Source: Rhizobacter sp. (lineage in GTDB: Bacteria > Pseudomonadota > Gammaproteobacteria > Burkholderiales > Burkholderiaceae_C). From it: a stretch of DNA of 64,000 nucleotides. The stretch covers positions 2,294,001 to 2,358,000 of the forward strand of contig JAHBZQ010000001.1 of assembly GCA_019635355.1 (NCBI GenBank), in the 5' to 3' direction. Positions 7,935 to 16,669 of the stretch are shown here, in pieces; within the stretch, counting starts at the first letter, position 1, and the number at the start of each line of letters is the position of its first letter. The notes below the pieces were generated by a model. It made no database searches. It had not been told where the DNA came from and saw nothing but the letters and a program-made list of their open reading frames with translations. The translations under genes were made by a program, and so were the position numbers.

Positions 7935-9001
7935 GCCTCTTGAACCAGGTGCTGCGCGACCTCGACCAACGCCAGGCGCCCGGTGCGCCGGCCGTCGCCA
8001 AGGCGGCGGCGCCGCGTGCGCTCGCGCCGAGCGCCGGCCTGCGCGCGATGCGCTGGGGGCTGGGCCTCGTCGCCACGCTCGCCGCCATCGCGGTGGGCGG
8101 CTGGGCGCAAGGCAGCATCCGCTGGCCGGCCAAGGCCGCCGACACACCCGTGGCCGTGGCGCCGGTGGCTGCTCCGCGGCCTGTGACGCCCGCACCGGCC
8201 CTGCCTGCGCCTGCGCCCGTGGCGGCAGTGCCCACACCGGCTGCGGCAACGCCCGAGCCGTCGACCGTCGCCCCCGCTGCGCCCGCTGCCGTGCAGGTGG
8301 CCGTCGCCGCCCCCACCGCGCGCAGCAAGCCTGTCGCCCGTCGTGAGCCGGCAGCAGACGCGTCCGCGGTGGCCACGGCCAAGCCCGAACCCCGCATCGA
8401 GCTGCGCACCGCCGCCCGCTCGCCGCAGGAGCGTGCCGAAGCGCTGTACCAGCGCGGCGTGACGGCTCACCAGGCCGGCCAGCTCAACGACTCGGCCGCC
8501 GCCTTCACCGCCGCGCTGCGCGAAGACCCGCGCCATGCCGCTGCCCGGGTGGCCCAGGCCGGCATGCTGATCAGCCTGTCGCGCCCCGATGACGCGATGG
8601 CCCTGCTCAAGGAAGGCCTCGCCCTCACCCCGGCGCAAGCACAACTCGCCTTGATGCTGGCGCGCCTGCAGGCCGAACGGCAGGACTGGGCCACGGCGGC
8701 CGAGACACTGCGCGCCGCCAGCGCCCACGTGGCCGCAAATTCCATCGAAGGCGCCGAGTTCCACGGCTTCCACGCCGCCATCCTGCAGCGCGCGGGCCGC
8801 CACGGCGAGGCCGTCGAGAAGTACGGCGTGGCCCTGCGCCTCGCACCGAACCGCAGCGTGTGGTGGATGGGCCTCGCGATCTCGCTCGAAGAGATCGGCC
8901 AGGCCGACACGGCCCGCGCCGCCTTCCAGCGCGCCAAGAGCATCGGCCTGCCCGAGGGCGCGGCCGGTTACGTCGACGCGCGGCTCAAGCAGCTCGGCTG
9001 A
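7931..9001 (+). CDS. mshN: MshN-like TPR protein of the pilus operon
   Basis: A 356-aa single-pass protein. It begins with the family N-terminus MSLLNQVLRDLDQR, then has a membrane helix at about residues 42-60, a long Ala/Pro-rich spacer (70-145) and TPR repeats from about 155 to the end (AEALYQRGVTAHQAGQLNDSAAAFTAALREDP, then HGEAVEKYGVALRLAPNRSVWWMGLAISLEE). The TPRs would act as a periplasmic scaffold. The ATG at 7931 overlaps the mshM stop. This is the last pilus gene in the window; the next gene is on the other strand. The low-complexity spacer makes the exact domain edges approximate. Confidence 0.85.
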   Translation: MSLLNQVLRDLDQRQAPGAPAVAKAAAPRALAPSAGLRAMRWGLGLVATLAAIAVGGWAQGSIRWPAKAADTPVAVAPVAAPRPVTPAPALPAPAPVAAVPTPAAATPEPSTVAPAAPAAVQVAVAAPTARSKPVARREPAADASAVATAKPEPRIELRTAARSPQERAEALYQRGVTAHQAGQLNDSAAAFTAALREDPRHAAARVAQAGMLISLSRPDDAMALLKEGLALTPAQAQLALMLARLQAERQDWATAAETLRAASAHVAANSIEGAEFHGFHAAILQRAGRHGEAVEKYGVALRLAPNRSVWWMGLAISLEEIGQADTARAAFQRAKSIGLPEGAAGYVDARLKQLG

Positions 9002-9011
9002 GCGCGAGCGA

Positions 9012-9686
9012 TCAGTCGTTCGCGAAGCTGTAGGGCCCGCCGCGTTCCAGGGCCTTTTGGTACGCCGGCCGTGCGTGGATGCGCTTCAGGAAGGCCATCA
9101 GCTTCGGCCGCGAGGCGTCGAGCCCCGCACGCTGCGCCGCGGCTTCGAGCGGGAAGCTCATCTGGATATCGGCCGCGCTGAACTCGTTTCCAGCAAACCA
9201 TTCGCTCTTGGTGAGCTCGGCCTCCATGAAGTCAAGCTGGCGCTTCAGGTTGGGGTCGACCAGCGTGCCCTGCACCTTCTGCGAGATGCCCTTGGCGATG
9301 GGCTTGATGAAGAAGGGCATCTTCGTGCGCTCGATGGTCGTGAAGACGAGCTTCATCAAGAGCGGCGGCATCGCCGAGCCCTCGGCGAAATGCAGCCAGT
9401 AGCGCCAGCGCAGCTTCTCGGGTGAACCGGCCGGCGGCACCAGCCGGCCGTTGCCGTAGCGCTCGACGAGGTACTCGATGATCGCGCCCGACTCGGCCAC
9501 CGTCACCCCGTCGTCGGTGATCACCGGCGACTTGCCCAGCGGGTGCACCTGCAGCAGCTCAGGGGGCGCGAGCATGGTCTTCGCGTCGCGCTGGTAGTGC
9601 TTGATCTCGTAGGGAAGGCCCAGCTCTTCCAGCAGCCAGAGCACACGTTGCGAGCGGGAGTTGTTGAGGTGGTGGACGGTGATCAT
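9012..9686 (-). CDS. Glutathione S-transferase family protein
   Basis: A 224-aa cytosolic GST with an N-terminal thioredoxin-like domain (ITVHHLNNSRSQRVLWLLEELGLPYEI; glutathione-site motifs HPLGKSPVI and ESGAIIEYL) and an all-helical C-terminal domain with the GST capping motif SAADIQMSFP. The start is placed at 9686 (MITVHHL) because the frame upstream of it (to 9746) is not GST-like. It converges on mshN with 10 nt between the stops. The substrate is unknown; the likely catalytic residue is the Ser in NNSRSQR. Confidence 0.9.
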   Translation of the reverse strand: MITVHHLNNSRSQRVLWLLEELGLPYEIKHYQRDAKTMLAPPELLQVHPLGKSPVITDDGVTVAESGAIIEYLVERYGNGRLVPPAGSPEKLRWRYWLHFAEGSAMPPLLMKLVFTTIERTKMPFFIKPIAKGISQKVQGTLVDPNLKRQLDFMEAELTKSEWFAGNEFSAADIQMSFPLEAAAQRAGLDASRPKLMAFLKRIHARPAYQKALERGGPYSFAND

Positions 9687-9847
9687 CGTTGGGCCCGTGC
9701 AAAAGAAGGCCGCATTGTGGCCAGAAGCGCCGGCCCGTGCAGGCATCGGCTTTGTCTGACGCGTAACTCAGCCCCCTCCCACACGGCGCGCGAGGCGTGG
9801 ACCGTAGATTCAGCCAGCCCCTTCTCCACAAGATTCAAGAGGTTGAC

Positions 9848-10609
9848 ATGAAGACACTCCAGAAGATCCTGCTCGCCTGCGCTCCCCTGATGCTCGTGGC
9901 CGCCTGTGGCGGTGGTGACGACAGCGTCGACGACCGCCTGAGCCTCGCCGACCCGAAGGTCCGATTCGTGCACGCCATCGAAGGCGGCCCGGCCGTGGGC
10001 CTCTACCGCAACGGCGGCACCATCGGCGGCGTCAACGGCGTGAACTACCGCTTTGCGTCGAACTACTTCGACGTGAGCAGCACCGCCGCCGACTACAGCG
10101 TGCGCACCACCGCCGGCAACGTGCAGCTGAGCAACCTCAACTTCAACCCGCACCAGGGCGACAAGTACACCTTCGTGGCCTACGCCGGCACGCTTGGCGC
10201 GCCCAGCGTGCTCTTCATCGAAGACCCGTACAACAAGTCGCTCACGAGCAACGACGCACGCGTGCGGGTGGTGAATGGCGCGAACAACACCAGCAGCGTC
10301 GACGTGTACCTCACCGCGCCGTCGGTCGACATCAACACCGTGTCGCCCAACTTCGCAAGCGTCTCGCTCGGCAGCGCCGTGCCGGGCACCGGCGCGGATT
10401 CCCACGAATTCGGCGCCAACAACTACCAGCTGCGCATCACGACGGCCGGCACGAAGACGGTGATCTTCAATGCGCCGCTGAACCTGTCGCAGAACGCCGA
10501 CATGCTGCTGGTCGCGGTGCCGAGCGGTTTGCTGCCGAACCAGATCAAGATCCTCGCGGTGACGGCGGACTCGGGCACCACGGCACCGGAGATCGTGACG
10601 GCTCCTTAA
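9848..10609 (+). CDS. DUF4397-type exported lipoprotein
   Basis: A 253-aa lipoprotein. Signal sequence MKTLQKILLACAPLMLVAACGGGDDS has a lipobox ending at Cys20, and the mature protein has two beta-sandwich-like halves of the DUF4397 type (DPKVRFVHAIEGGPAVGLYRNG..., then DARVRVVNGANNTSSVDVYLTAPSVDIN...). These are anchored periplasmic or surface proteins of unknown function. The start at ATG 9848 is supported by AGAGG 5-9 nt upstream; longer in-frame starts lack a site and a signal peptide. It stands alone, with the glutathione transferase divergent upstream and a large inverted repeat downstream. Confidence 0.85.
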   Translation: MKTLQKILLACAPLMLVAACGGGDDSVDDRLSLADPKVRFVHAIEGGPAVGLYRNGGTIGGVNGVNYRFASNYFDVSSTAADYSVRTTAGNVQLSNLNFNPHQGDKYTFVAYAGTLGAPSVLFIEDPYNKSLTSNDARVRVVNGANNTSSVDVYLTAPSVDINTVSPNFASVSLGSAVPGTGADSHEFGANNYQLRITTAGTKTVIFNAPLNLSQNADMLLVAVPSGLLPNQIKILAVTADSGTTAPEIVTAP

Positions 10610-10630
10610 GGCGCGACGCTGACAAGGCAC

Positions 10631-10703
10631 CCGTTCGCCCTGAGCCCGTCGAAGGGCAGCGATGGAGCACTGCGCGACCCTTCGACAGGCTCAGGGCGAA
10701 CGG
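10631..10703. repeat. Long dispersed inverted repeat, probable bidirectional terminator
   Basis: Arms of 26 nt at 10631-10656 and 10678-10703, containing TGAGCCCGTCGAAGGG and its complement, match with one mismatch around a 21-nt spacer. The element sits between the converging DUF4397 lipoprotein gene and urtE. It is the commonest form of the TGAGCCTGTCGAAG family, which has three further copies in this window. Confidence 0.85.
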
Positions 10704-10718
10704 AGGTTCTCAGGCGCC

Positions 10719-11411
10719 TCAGATGGACATTCTTTCGCGCACGCCCTCGGCTTCCATGTGATCACCGTGGCCGCGCTGCACGATCTCGCCGCGCTCCATC
10801 ACGAGGTACTGGTCGGCCAGCTCGGCGGCGAAGTCGTAGTACTGCTCGACCAGCACGATGGCCATCGTGCGGCGGTCGGCCAGCATGCGGATCACACGGC
10901 CGATGTCCTTGATGATGCTGGGCTGGATGCCTTCGGTCGGCTCGTCGAGGATCAGGAGCTTCGGACCGGCGGCCAGCGCGCGGGCGATGGCGAGCTGCTG
11001 CTGCTGGCCGCCTGAGAGGTCGCCACCCCGGCGGTGGAGCATCTGCTTCAGCACCGGAAAGAGATCGAACATCTCGCTCGGGATCGGCGTGCTGCCCTTC
11101 TTGTAGGCCAGGCCCATGCGCAGGTTTTCTTCCACGGTCAGGCGGCTGAAGATCTCGCGCCCTTGCGGCACGTAGCCCACGCCCTTGCGCACCCGGTCGT
11201 AGGAGGTGTCGCGGGTGATGTCGACGCCGTCGAGCTGGATGGTGCCGGTCTTCACCGGCACCACGCCCATCAGGCTCTTGAGCAGCGTGGTCTTGCCCAC
11301 GCCATTGCGCCCGAGGATCACGGTCACTTCGCCCAGGCGGGCTTCGAACGACAGGTTGCGCAGGATGTGCGAGCCGCCGTAGAACTGATTGATGCCTTCG
11401 ACTTTCAGCAT
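10719..11411 (-). CDS. urtE: Urea ABC transporter ATP-binding subunit UrtE
   Basis: A 230-aa ABC ATPase and last gene of urtABCDE. It has Walker A GRNGVGKTT, signature LSGGQQQQLAIARAL, Walker B KLLILDEPTEG and H-loop VLVEQYYDFA. The sequence PTEGIQPSIIKDIGRVI is typical of UrtE rather than LivF. It pairs with UrtD to power uptake of urea or short amides. A REP-like inverted repeat lies between its start and urtD, in a gap of 123 nt, unlike the tight overlaps elsewhere in the operon. Confidence 0.93.
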   Translation of the reverse strand: MLKVEGINQFYGGSHILRNLSFEARLGEVTVILGRNGVGKTTLLKSLMGVVPVKTGTIQLDGVDITRDTSYDRVRKGVGYVPQGREIFSRLTVEENLRMGLAYKKGSTPIPSEMFDLFPVLKQMLHRRGGDLSGGQQQQLAIARALAAGPKLLILDEPTEGIQPSIIKDIGRVIRMLADRRTMAIVLVEQYYDFAAELADQYLVMERGEIVQRGHGDHMEAEGVRERMSI

Positions 11412-11434
11412 GAAGCGTCTTTCGTTGCGATGCT

Positions 11435-11505
11435 CCGTTCGGGCTGAGCCTGTCGAAGCCCAGCGCGTCGCGCGGCAGGCTCTTCGACAGGCTCAGGGCG
11501 AACGG
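11435..11505. repeat. Dispersed inverted repeat between urtD and urtE
   Basis: Arms at 11435-11458 and 11482-11505 (core TGAGCCTGTCGAAG and its complement) have two mismatches around a 23-nt spacer. It belongs to the same family as the copy at 10631 and lies in the only long gap among urtB-urtE, where it could reduce or process urtE mRNA. Confidence 0.8.
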
Positions 11506-11534
11506 TGGGTTGGCTCCGTTCGGTGGGGTGGCGG

Positions 11535-12425
11535 CTAGCGTCCAAGGTACACCTCCACCACCTTCTCGTTCGCCTGCACATCCGCCAGCGATCCCTCCGC
11601 CAGCACGCTGCCCTCGTGCAGCACCGTCACCTTCTTCGCCGGGTTGTCGCGCGTGAGCTCGTGGATGAACTTCATGTCGTGCTCCACCACCACCAGCGAG
11701 TGGTTGCCTTCGAGCGAGAGGAAGAGCTCGGCGGTGCGCTCGGTCTCTTCATCCGTCATGCCGGCCACCGGCTCGTCGAGCAGCAAGAGCTTCGGGTCCT
11801 GCATCAGCAGCATGCCGATCTCCAGCCACTGCTTCTGGCCGTGGCTCAAGAGGCCGGCCGTGCGCTGGGCGCTGTCTTTGAGGTGGATGAGCTTGAGCAT
11901 GTCGCCGATGCGGTCGGCCTGCTCGCTGTTCAAGCGGAAAAACATCGACTGCTTGACGCCCCGGTCCCCCTTGAGCGCCAGCTCCAGGTTCTCGAACACC
12001 GACAGCTGCTCGAAGACGGTGGGCTTCTGGAACTTGCGGCCAATCCCCACCGAGGCGATCTCGTTCTCGCGCATGCGCAGGAGGTCGATGGTCGAGCCGA
12101 AGAAGGCCTTGCCCACGTCGGGCCGGGTCTTGCCGGTGATCACGTCCATCATCGTGGTCTTGCCCGCGCCATTGGGGCCGATGATGCAGCGCAGCTCGCC
12201 CGCGCTGATGTTGAGGTTGAGCGCGTTGAGCGCCTTGAAGCCGTCGAAGCTGACGGTGATGTCGTCGAGGTAGAGGATGGCGCCGTGCGCCACGTCGACC
12301 TCACCCGGCGTCACCACGCGGCTGTAGCTGTGCTTGCGCCCGCCCGACTCGCCTGCGTTGGTGGTCTTCTTCGCTTCCATCGCCTGGCGCGTGCGTGCGC
12401 CGGCTTGCATCAGCTCCGGGGTCAT
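11535..12425 (-). CDS. urtD: Urea ABC transporter ATP-binding subunit UrtD
   Basis: A 296-aa ABC ATPase. It has a 45-residue N-terminal extension, then the UrtD core (ILYLDDITVSFDGFKALNALNLNI), Walker A GPNGAGKTT, signature-like LLSHGQKQWLEIGMLLMQ, Walker B LLLLDEPVAGMTDEE and H-loop VVEHDM. The GMTDEETE sequence is diagnostic for UrtD over LivG. The start ATG at 12425 overlaps the urtC stop by 4 nt. A longer open frame upstream is only overlap with urtC in another frame. Confidence 0.93.
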   Translation of the reverse strand: MTPELMQAGARTRQAMEAKKTTNAGESGGRKHSYSRVVTPGEVDVAHGAILYLDDITVSFDGFKALNALNLNISAGELRCIIGPNGAGKTTMMDVITGKTRPDVGKAFFGSTIDLLRMRENEIASVGIGRKFQKPTVFEQLSVFENLELALKGDRGVKQSMFFRLNSEQADRIGDMLKLIHLKDSAQRTAGLLSHGQKQWLEIGMLLMQDPKLLLLDEPVAGMTDEETERTAELFLSLEGNHSLVVVEHDMKFIHELTRDNPAKKVTVLHEGSVLAEGSLADVQANEKVVEVYLGR

Positions 12426-13561
12426 GCCTTCTCTCCCTCTTTCTGGCCGGTGAGCTTGCGCACGAGGCCGATGATCCCTTGCGGCAGGAAGAGCGTCACC
12501 GCAATGAAGAGCGCGCCGAGGAAGTAGAGCCAGAACTCGGGAAAGGCCTGGGTGAACCAGCTCTTCGCGCCGTTGACGAAGAAGGCGCCGACGATCGGGC
12601 CAATGAGCGTGGCACGCCCGCCCACCGCCGCCCAGATTGCCATCTCGATGCTGGCCGCAGGCGACATCTCGCTCGGGTTGATGATGCCCACCTGGGGCAC
12701 GTAGAGCGCGCCGGCAATGCCGCACATCACGGCCGAGATCACCCAGATGGTGAGCTTGTAGCGCAGCGGGTCGTAGCCGGTGAACATGACGCGGCCTTCG
12801 GCATCGCGGATGGCCTGCAGCACGCGGCCGAACTTGCTGGCGATGAGCCAGCGTGCGAAGACGAAGAAGCCGATCAGCGTGAGCCCCGTCAGCACGAAGA
12901 GGAACATCTTCATCTGCGGCGTGGTGATGGTGATGCCCAGGATGCGCTTGAAGTCGGTGAAGCCGTTGTTGCCGCCGAAACCCGTCTCGTTGCGAAAGAA
13001 GAGCAGCATCGCGGCGAAGGTCATCGCCTGCGTGATGATCGAGAAGTACACGCCCTTGATGCGCGAGCGGAAGGCGAAGTAGCCGAAGATGAAGGCCAGG
13101 AGCCCCGGCACCAGCACCACCATCGCCGCCTGGAACAGGAAGCTGTCGCTGCCCGCCCAGTGCCACGGGAATTCCTTCCAGTTGAGGAACACCATGAAGT
13201 CGGGCATGTCGCTCTGATACTGCCCGTCACGGCCGATCTGGCGCATGAGGTACATGCCCATCGCGTAGCCGCCGAGGGCGAAGAAGAGGCCGTGGCCGAG
13301 CGAGAGGATGCCGGTGTAGCCCCAGATCAGGTCCATCGCCAGCGCGCAGATGGCGTAGCACATGATCTTGCCGATGAGCAGCACGGCGAAGTCGCTCATG
13401 TGGAACACGCTGTCGGGCGGCACCACGAGGTTGAGCACGGGGGCCACCACCAGCACCGCCAGCAGCGACGCCAGCACGCCGAACCAGCTCTTGAGCGACA
13501 TCAGCCGTGTCGGCGACGACACGGTGGGGATCGTAGGAACAGAAGGAAGAACTGCACTCAT
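12422..13561 (-). CDS. urtC: Urea ABC transporter permease UrtC
   Basis: A 379-aa LivM-type inner-membrane permease with about ten hydrophobic segments. Motifs include DLIWGYTGILSLGHGLFFALGGYAMGMYLM near residue 75-105 and the EAA-like cytoplasmic loop AIRDAEGRVMFTGYDPLRYKL. The insert IGRDGQYQSDMPDFMVFLNWKEFPWHW is typical of UrtC. The ATG at 13561 overlaps the urtB stop by 4 nt, and its own stop overlaps urtD. It forms the transmembrane channel with UrtB. Confidence 0.93.
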   Translation of the reverse strand: MSAVLPSVPTIPTVSSPTRLMSLKSWFGVLASLLAVLVVAPVLNLVVPPDSVFHMSDFAVLLIGKIMCYAICALAMDLIWGYTGILSLGHGLFFALGGYAMGMYLMRQIGRDGQYQSDMPDFMVFLNWKEFPWHWAGSDSFLFQAAMVVLVPGLLAFIFGYFAFRSRIKGVYFSIITQAMTFAAMLLFFRNETGFGGNNGFTDFKRILGITITTPQMKMFLFVLTGLTLIGFFVFARWLIASKFGRVLQAIRDAEGRVMFTGYDPLRYKLTIWVISAVMCGIAGALYVPQVGIINPSEMSPAASIEMAIWAAVGGRATLIGPIVGAFFVNGAKSWFTQAFPEFWLYFLGALFIAVTLFLPQGIIGLVRKLTGQKEGEKA

Positions 13562-15156
13562 GCTTCGGCGCTCCGGCCCTTCATGGCAAAGATGCCTTGC
13601 GGACGTTTCTGGATGAACACGACGATGAAAACCAGCACCATGATCTTGGCGAGCACCGCACCAGCCCAGCCTTCGAGGAGCTTGTTGATCACACCCAGGC
13701 CGAGCGCCGCGTAGACGGTGCCGGCGAGTTGGCCCACGCCGCCGAGCACGACGACGAGGAAGCTGTCGACGATGTAGCTCTGGCCAAGGTCGGGGCCCAC
13801 GTTGCCCACCTGCGACAGTGCGCAGCCGGCGAGGCCGGCGATGCCCGAGCCGAGCGCGAAGGCATAGGTGTCGACCTTGGCGGTGTTGACGCCCACGCAC
13901 GAGGCCATGCGGCGGTTTTGCGTCACGCCGCGCACGAAGAGGCCGAGGCGGGTGCGGGCCACGAGGTAGGCCAGCCCACCCAGCACCAGCATCGCGAAGA
14001 CGATGATCGCAATGCGGTTGAAGGGCAGCGTGAGGTTGCTCAGCACCGACACACCGCCCGAGAGCCACGCCGGGTTCTCGACCGGCACGTTCTGTGCGCC
14101 GAAGAGCGTGCGCACGGCTTGCATCAGCACCAGGCTGATGCCCCAGGTGGCCAGCAGCGTCTCGAGCGGGCGGCCGTAGAGCCAGCGGATCACGCTGCGC
14201 TCCATCGCCGCGCCGACGAGTGCCGAGGCGAGGAACGAGATCGGGATGGCCGCGAGGATGTAGTAGTCGAACACACCCGGCAGGTAGTTGCGGAAGAGGT
14301 TCTGCGTCACGTAGGCCGCATACGCGCCGATCATGATCAGCTCGCCGTGCGCCATGTTGATGACGCCCATCAAGCCGTAGGTGATGGCGAGGCCGAGCGC
14401 GGCCAGCAGCAGGATGGAGCCGAGGCTGATGCCGGTGAAGACCACGCCGGCGCGTTCGCCCCAGGCGAGCTTGCTGCGGATGCCGTCGAGCGCTTGGCCG
14501 AGGGCGGCCCGCACTTCGGGGTCGGTCTCGGCATCGGGCGCAAGGCGCTCTTGCAGCAGGCTGGCCACGGTGGGCTCGCTGCTTTCGGCGAGCGACTTCA
14601 CCGCCGCGAGGCGCTTGGCCTTGTCGGACGACGACACGAGGATGGCCGCGCGCATGCGCTCGATCGACTGCTTGAGGCCGGCGTCGGTCTCGGCGGCGAA
14701 GGCCTTCTCCAGCAGCACGAGCTGCGATTCGTCGATGGTCTGCTTGGCCATCTCGGTGATGGCGGCGCGGCGTGTCTCGACGTCGGGCGAGACGAGCTGC
14801 AGCGCCGCCTGGGCGGCTTGCAGCGCGCCCTTGATGCGGTTGTTGCTGACCACGTCTTCGGCGTTGTCGGGCAGCGTGGCGGCCGCGCCGGTGGCCGCGT
14901 CGACGGCCTTGTCGTCGCGCACGACGAAGACCTTGTCGCCCGCGATCTTCACGGCGTCGTCGAGCAGTGCCTGCACGAAGGGCGCGAGGTCGGTGGCGCC
15001 GTCGGCCACGGCTTTGTTGAGTGCGGCGATGCGCTCGTCACTGTCGCCTTCGGCAATCGCCTTGGCCTGCTGCGGTGTGAGCGCGTGTGCATGGCCAAAG
15101 GCCAGCAACATCAGCGCGAACAGGGCGCAGGCGAATAGTCGGGTGGTCAGAGACAT
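13558..15156 (-). CDS. urtB: Urea ABC transporter permease UrtB
   Basis: A 532-aa permease. A signal peptide (residues 1-25) is followed by a helical exported domain of about 210 residues and then a LivH-type permease (from about 235: GVVFTGISLGSILLLAALGLAITYGLMGVINMAHGELIMIGAYAAYV). The long N-terminal domain is normal for UrtB and absent from LivH, which secures the assignment. The ATG at 15156 lies downstream of a terminator-like hairpin that separates urtB from urtA. Confidence 0.93.
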   Translation of the reverse strand: MSLTTRLFACALFALMLLAFGHAHALTPQQAKAIAEGDSDERIAALNKAVADGATDLAPFVQALLDDAVKIAGDKVFVVRDDKAVDAATGAAATLPDNAEDVVSNNRIKGALQAAQAALQLVSPDVETRRAAITEMAKQTIDESQLVLLEKAFAAETDAGLKQSIERMRAAILVSSSDKAKRLAAVKSLAESSEPTVASLLQERLAPDAETDPEVRAALGQALDGIRSKLAWGERAGVVFTGISLGSILLLAALGLAITYGLMGVINMAHGELIMIGAYAAYVTQNLFRNYLPGVFDYYILAAIPISFLASALVGAAMERSVIRWLYGRPLETLLATWGISLVLMQAVRTLFGAQNVPVENPAWLSGGVSVLSNLTLPFNRIAIIVFAMLVLGGLAYLVARTRLGLFVRGVTQNRRMASCVGVNTAKVDTYAFALGSGIAGLAGCALSQVGNVGPDLGQSYIVDSFLVVVLGGVGQLAGTVYAALGLGVINKLLEGWAGAVLAKIMVLVFIVVFIQKRPQGIFAMKGRSAEA

Positions 15157-15171
15157 GGCTCTTGTGGGTTG

Positions 15172-15230
15172 CCCCGCCCTCCGCGGGGACCAAACAACAA
15201 AGAGGCCCTGCCCTTCGCAGGCAGGACCTC
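15172..15230 (-). terminator. Terminator-like attenuator hairpin between urtA and urtB
   Basis: On the minus strand, arms at 15230-15220 and 15212-15202 form an 11-bp stem (with one G-U pair) around a 7-nt loop. It is followed directly by the T-rich run TTTGTTGTTTGG, the form of an intrinsic terminator. A second 6-bp hairpin (CCCCGC/GCGGGG, 15172-15188) follows before the urtB start. Partial termination here would give more periplasmic receptor than membrane subunits. Confidence 0.75.
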
Positions 15231-15263
15231 CGTTCTCAGATCAGGAGAGAGCTCTTCTCAAGC

Positions 15264-16538
15264 TCACTTCTTCTCCGGGACGTTCTTCTTGCCTTTGTTT
15301 TCCGGGATGTAGTCGCTCCACGGGTCGGCAACCACCGGGCCCTTGGTCTTCCACACCACGTTGAACTGGCCGTCGGCCTTCACTTCACCGATGAACACCG
15401 GCTTGTGCAGGTGGTGGTTTTCCTTGTCCATCGTGGAGGTGAAACCGCCCGGCGCCTTGAAGGTCTGGCCGGCCATCGCGGCGATGACCTTGTCGGTGTC
15501 GGTCGACTTGGCCTTCTCGACCGCCTGCGCCCACATGTGGATGCCGATGTAGGTGGCTTCCATCGGGTCGTTGGTCAGCGGCTTGTCCTTGTGGCCCGGG
15601 ATGTTCTTGGCCTTGGCGTAGGCGCTCCACGACTTGATGAAGGCGTCGTTGGTCGGGTTCTTGATGGACATGAAGTAGTTCCAGGCGGCCAGGTGGCCCA
15701 CCAGCGGCTTGGTGTCGACGCCGCGCAGCTCTTCTTCACCCACCGAGAAAGCCACCACCGGCACGTCGGTCGCCTTCAGGCCCTGGTTGCCCAGTTCCTT
15801 GTAGAAGGGCACGTTGGAGTCGCCGTTGATGGTCGACACGACGGCCGTCTTCTTGCCTTCGGACGAGAACTTCTTGATCTTGGCGATGATGCTCTGGTAG
15901 TCGGAGTGGCCGAAGGGGGTGTACTCCTCCATGATGTCGGCCTCGGCAACGCCCTTGCTCTTCAGGAAGGCGCGCAGGATCTTGTTGGTGGTACGCGGGT
16001 ACACGTAGTCGGTGCCCAGCAGCACCCAGCGCTTGGCCGAACCGCCGTCCTTGCTCATCAGGTATTCAACAGCCGGGATGGCTTGCTGGTTGGGCGCGGC
16101 ACCCGTGTAGAACACGTTCTTGCTCAGCTCTTCACCTTCGTACTGCACGGGGTAGAAGAGCAGCGAATTGTTCTGCTCGAACACCGGCAGCACCGACTTG
16201 CGCGACACGCTGGTCCAGCAGCCGAAGACGACGGCGACCTTGTCTTGCGAGATCAGCTGCTTGGCCTTTTCGGCGAAGAGCGGCCAGTTCGAGGCGGGGT
16301 CGACGACCACGGGCTCGAGCTTCTTGCCGAGCACGCCGCCCTTGGCGTTGATCTCGTCGATGGCCATCAGGGCCACGTCTTTCAGCACGGTTTCCGAAAT
16401 GGCCATCGTGCCCGACAGCGAATGCAGCACGCCGACCTTGATGGTCTGGGCTTGGGCGAAAGCGGGCAGGCCGAGCGCGGCCACGCCCAGCGACACGGCG
16501 CTCAGGGCTTTGGCGAAAGTGCGGCGGGTGGAAGTCAT
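15264..16538 (-). CDS. urtA: Urea ABC transporter substrate-binding protein UrtA
   Basis: A 424-aa periplasmic receptor. The N-terminus MTSTRRTFAKALSAVSLGVAALGLPAFAQA resembles a twin-arginine signal (TRRTFAK). The mature part is a type I periplasmic-binding fold of the UrtA/FmdD class (IKVGVLHSLSGTMAISETVLKDVALMAIDEINAKGG; GTDYVYPRTTNKI; ATYIGIHMWAQAVEKA; KENHHLHKPVFIGEV). The start at 16538 is preferred over an upstream in-frame ATG at 16568 because AAGGAG lies 10-15 nt before it. It heads the urt operon. Confidence 0.94.
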   Translation of the reverse strand: MTSTRRTFAKALSAVSLGVAALGLPAFAQAQTIKVGVLHSLSGTMAISETVLKDVALMAIDEINAKGGVLGKKLEPVVVDPASNWPLFAEKAKQLISQDKVAVVFGCWTSVSRKSVLPVFEQNNSLLFYPVQYEGEELSKNVFYTGAAPNQQAIPAVEYLMSKDGGSAKRWVLLGTDYVYPRTTNKILRAFLKSKGVAEADIMEEYTPFGHSDYQSIIAKIKKFSSEGKKTAVVSTINGDSNVPFYKELGNQGLKATDVPVVAFSVGEEELRGVDTKPLVGHLAAWNYFMSIKNPTNDAFIKSWSAYAKAKNIPGHKDKPLTNDPMEATYIGIHMWAQAVEKAKSTDTDKVIAAMAGQTFKAPGGFTSTMDKENHHLHKPVFIGEVKADGQFNVVWKTKGPVVADPWSDYIPENKGKKNVPEKK

Positions 16539-16669
16539 GTAGGGAAGCTCCTTGGGGTTGTGTCTCACGGTCCCCTCCTGGGGTGGACAGAACGCAGGTT
16601 AAGGAGCGCCCCTCGTTCGGCATATACGACAGATGGCGTAGAGCCCTGCCGCGACGGCCGGTGCGTCAT
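16539..16669 (-). promoter_or_regulatory. urtA upstream region
   Basis: This 131-nt stretch must carry the urt promoter and the urtA ribosome-binding site. It contains a short TA-containing segment (ATCTGTCGTATATGCC, read on the minus strand, near 16621-16636) in otherwise GC-rich DNA. No convincing sigma-54 -24/-12 pair was seen. The promoter assignment is positional. Confidence 0.35.

Noticed and set aside
11535..13166. An apparent 543-aa fusion of an extra N-terminal part to UrtD
   Set aside because: The extra part is urtC read in another frame; the ATG at 12425 with a 4-nt overlap gives a normal 296-aa UrtD.
16539..16669. Possible sigma-54 promoter for urt, expected for nitrogen-regulated genes
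   Set aside because: No adequate TGGCAC-N5-TTGC pair was found on the minus strand.
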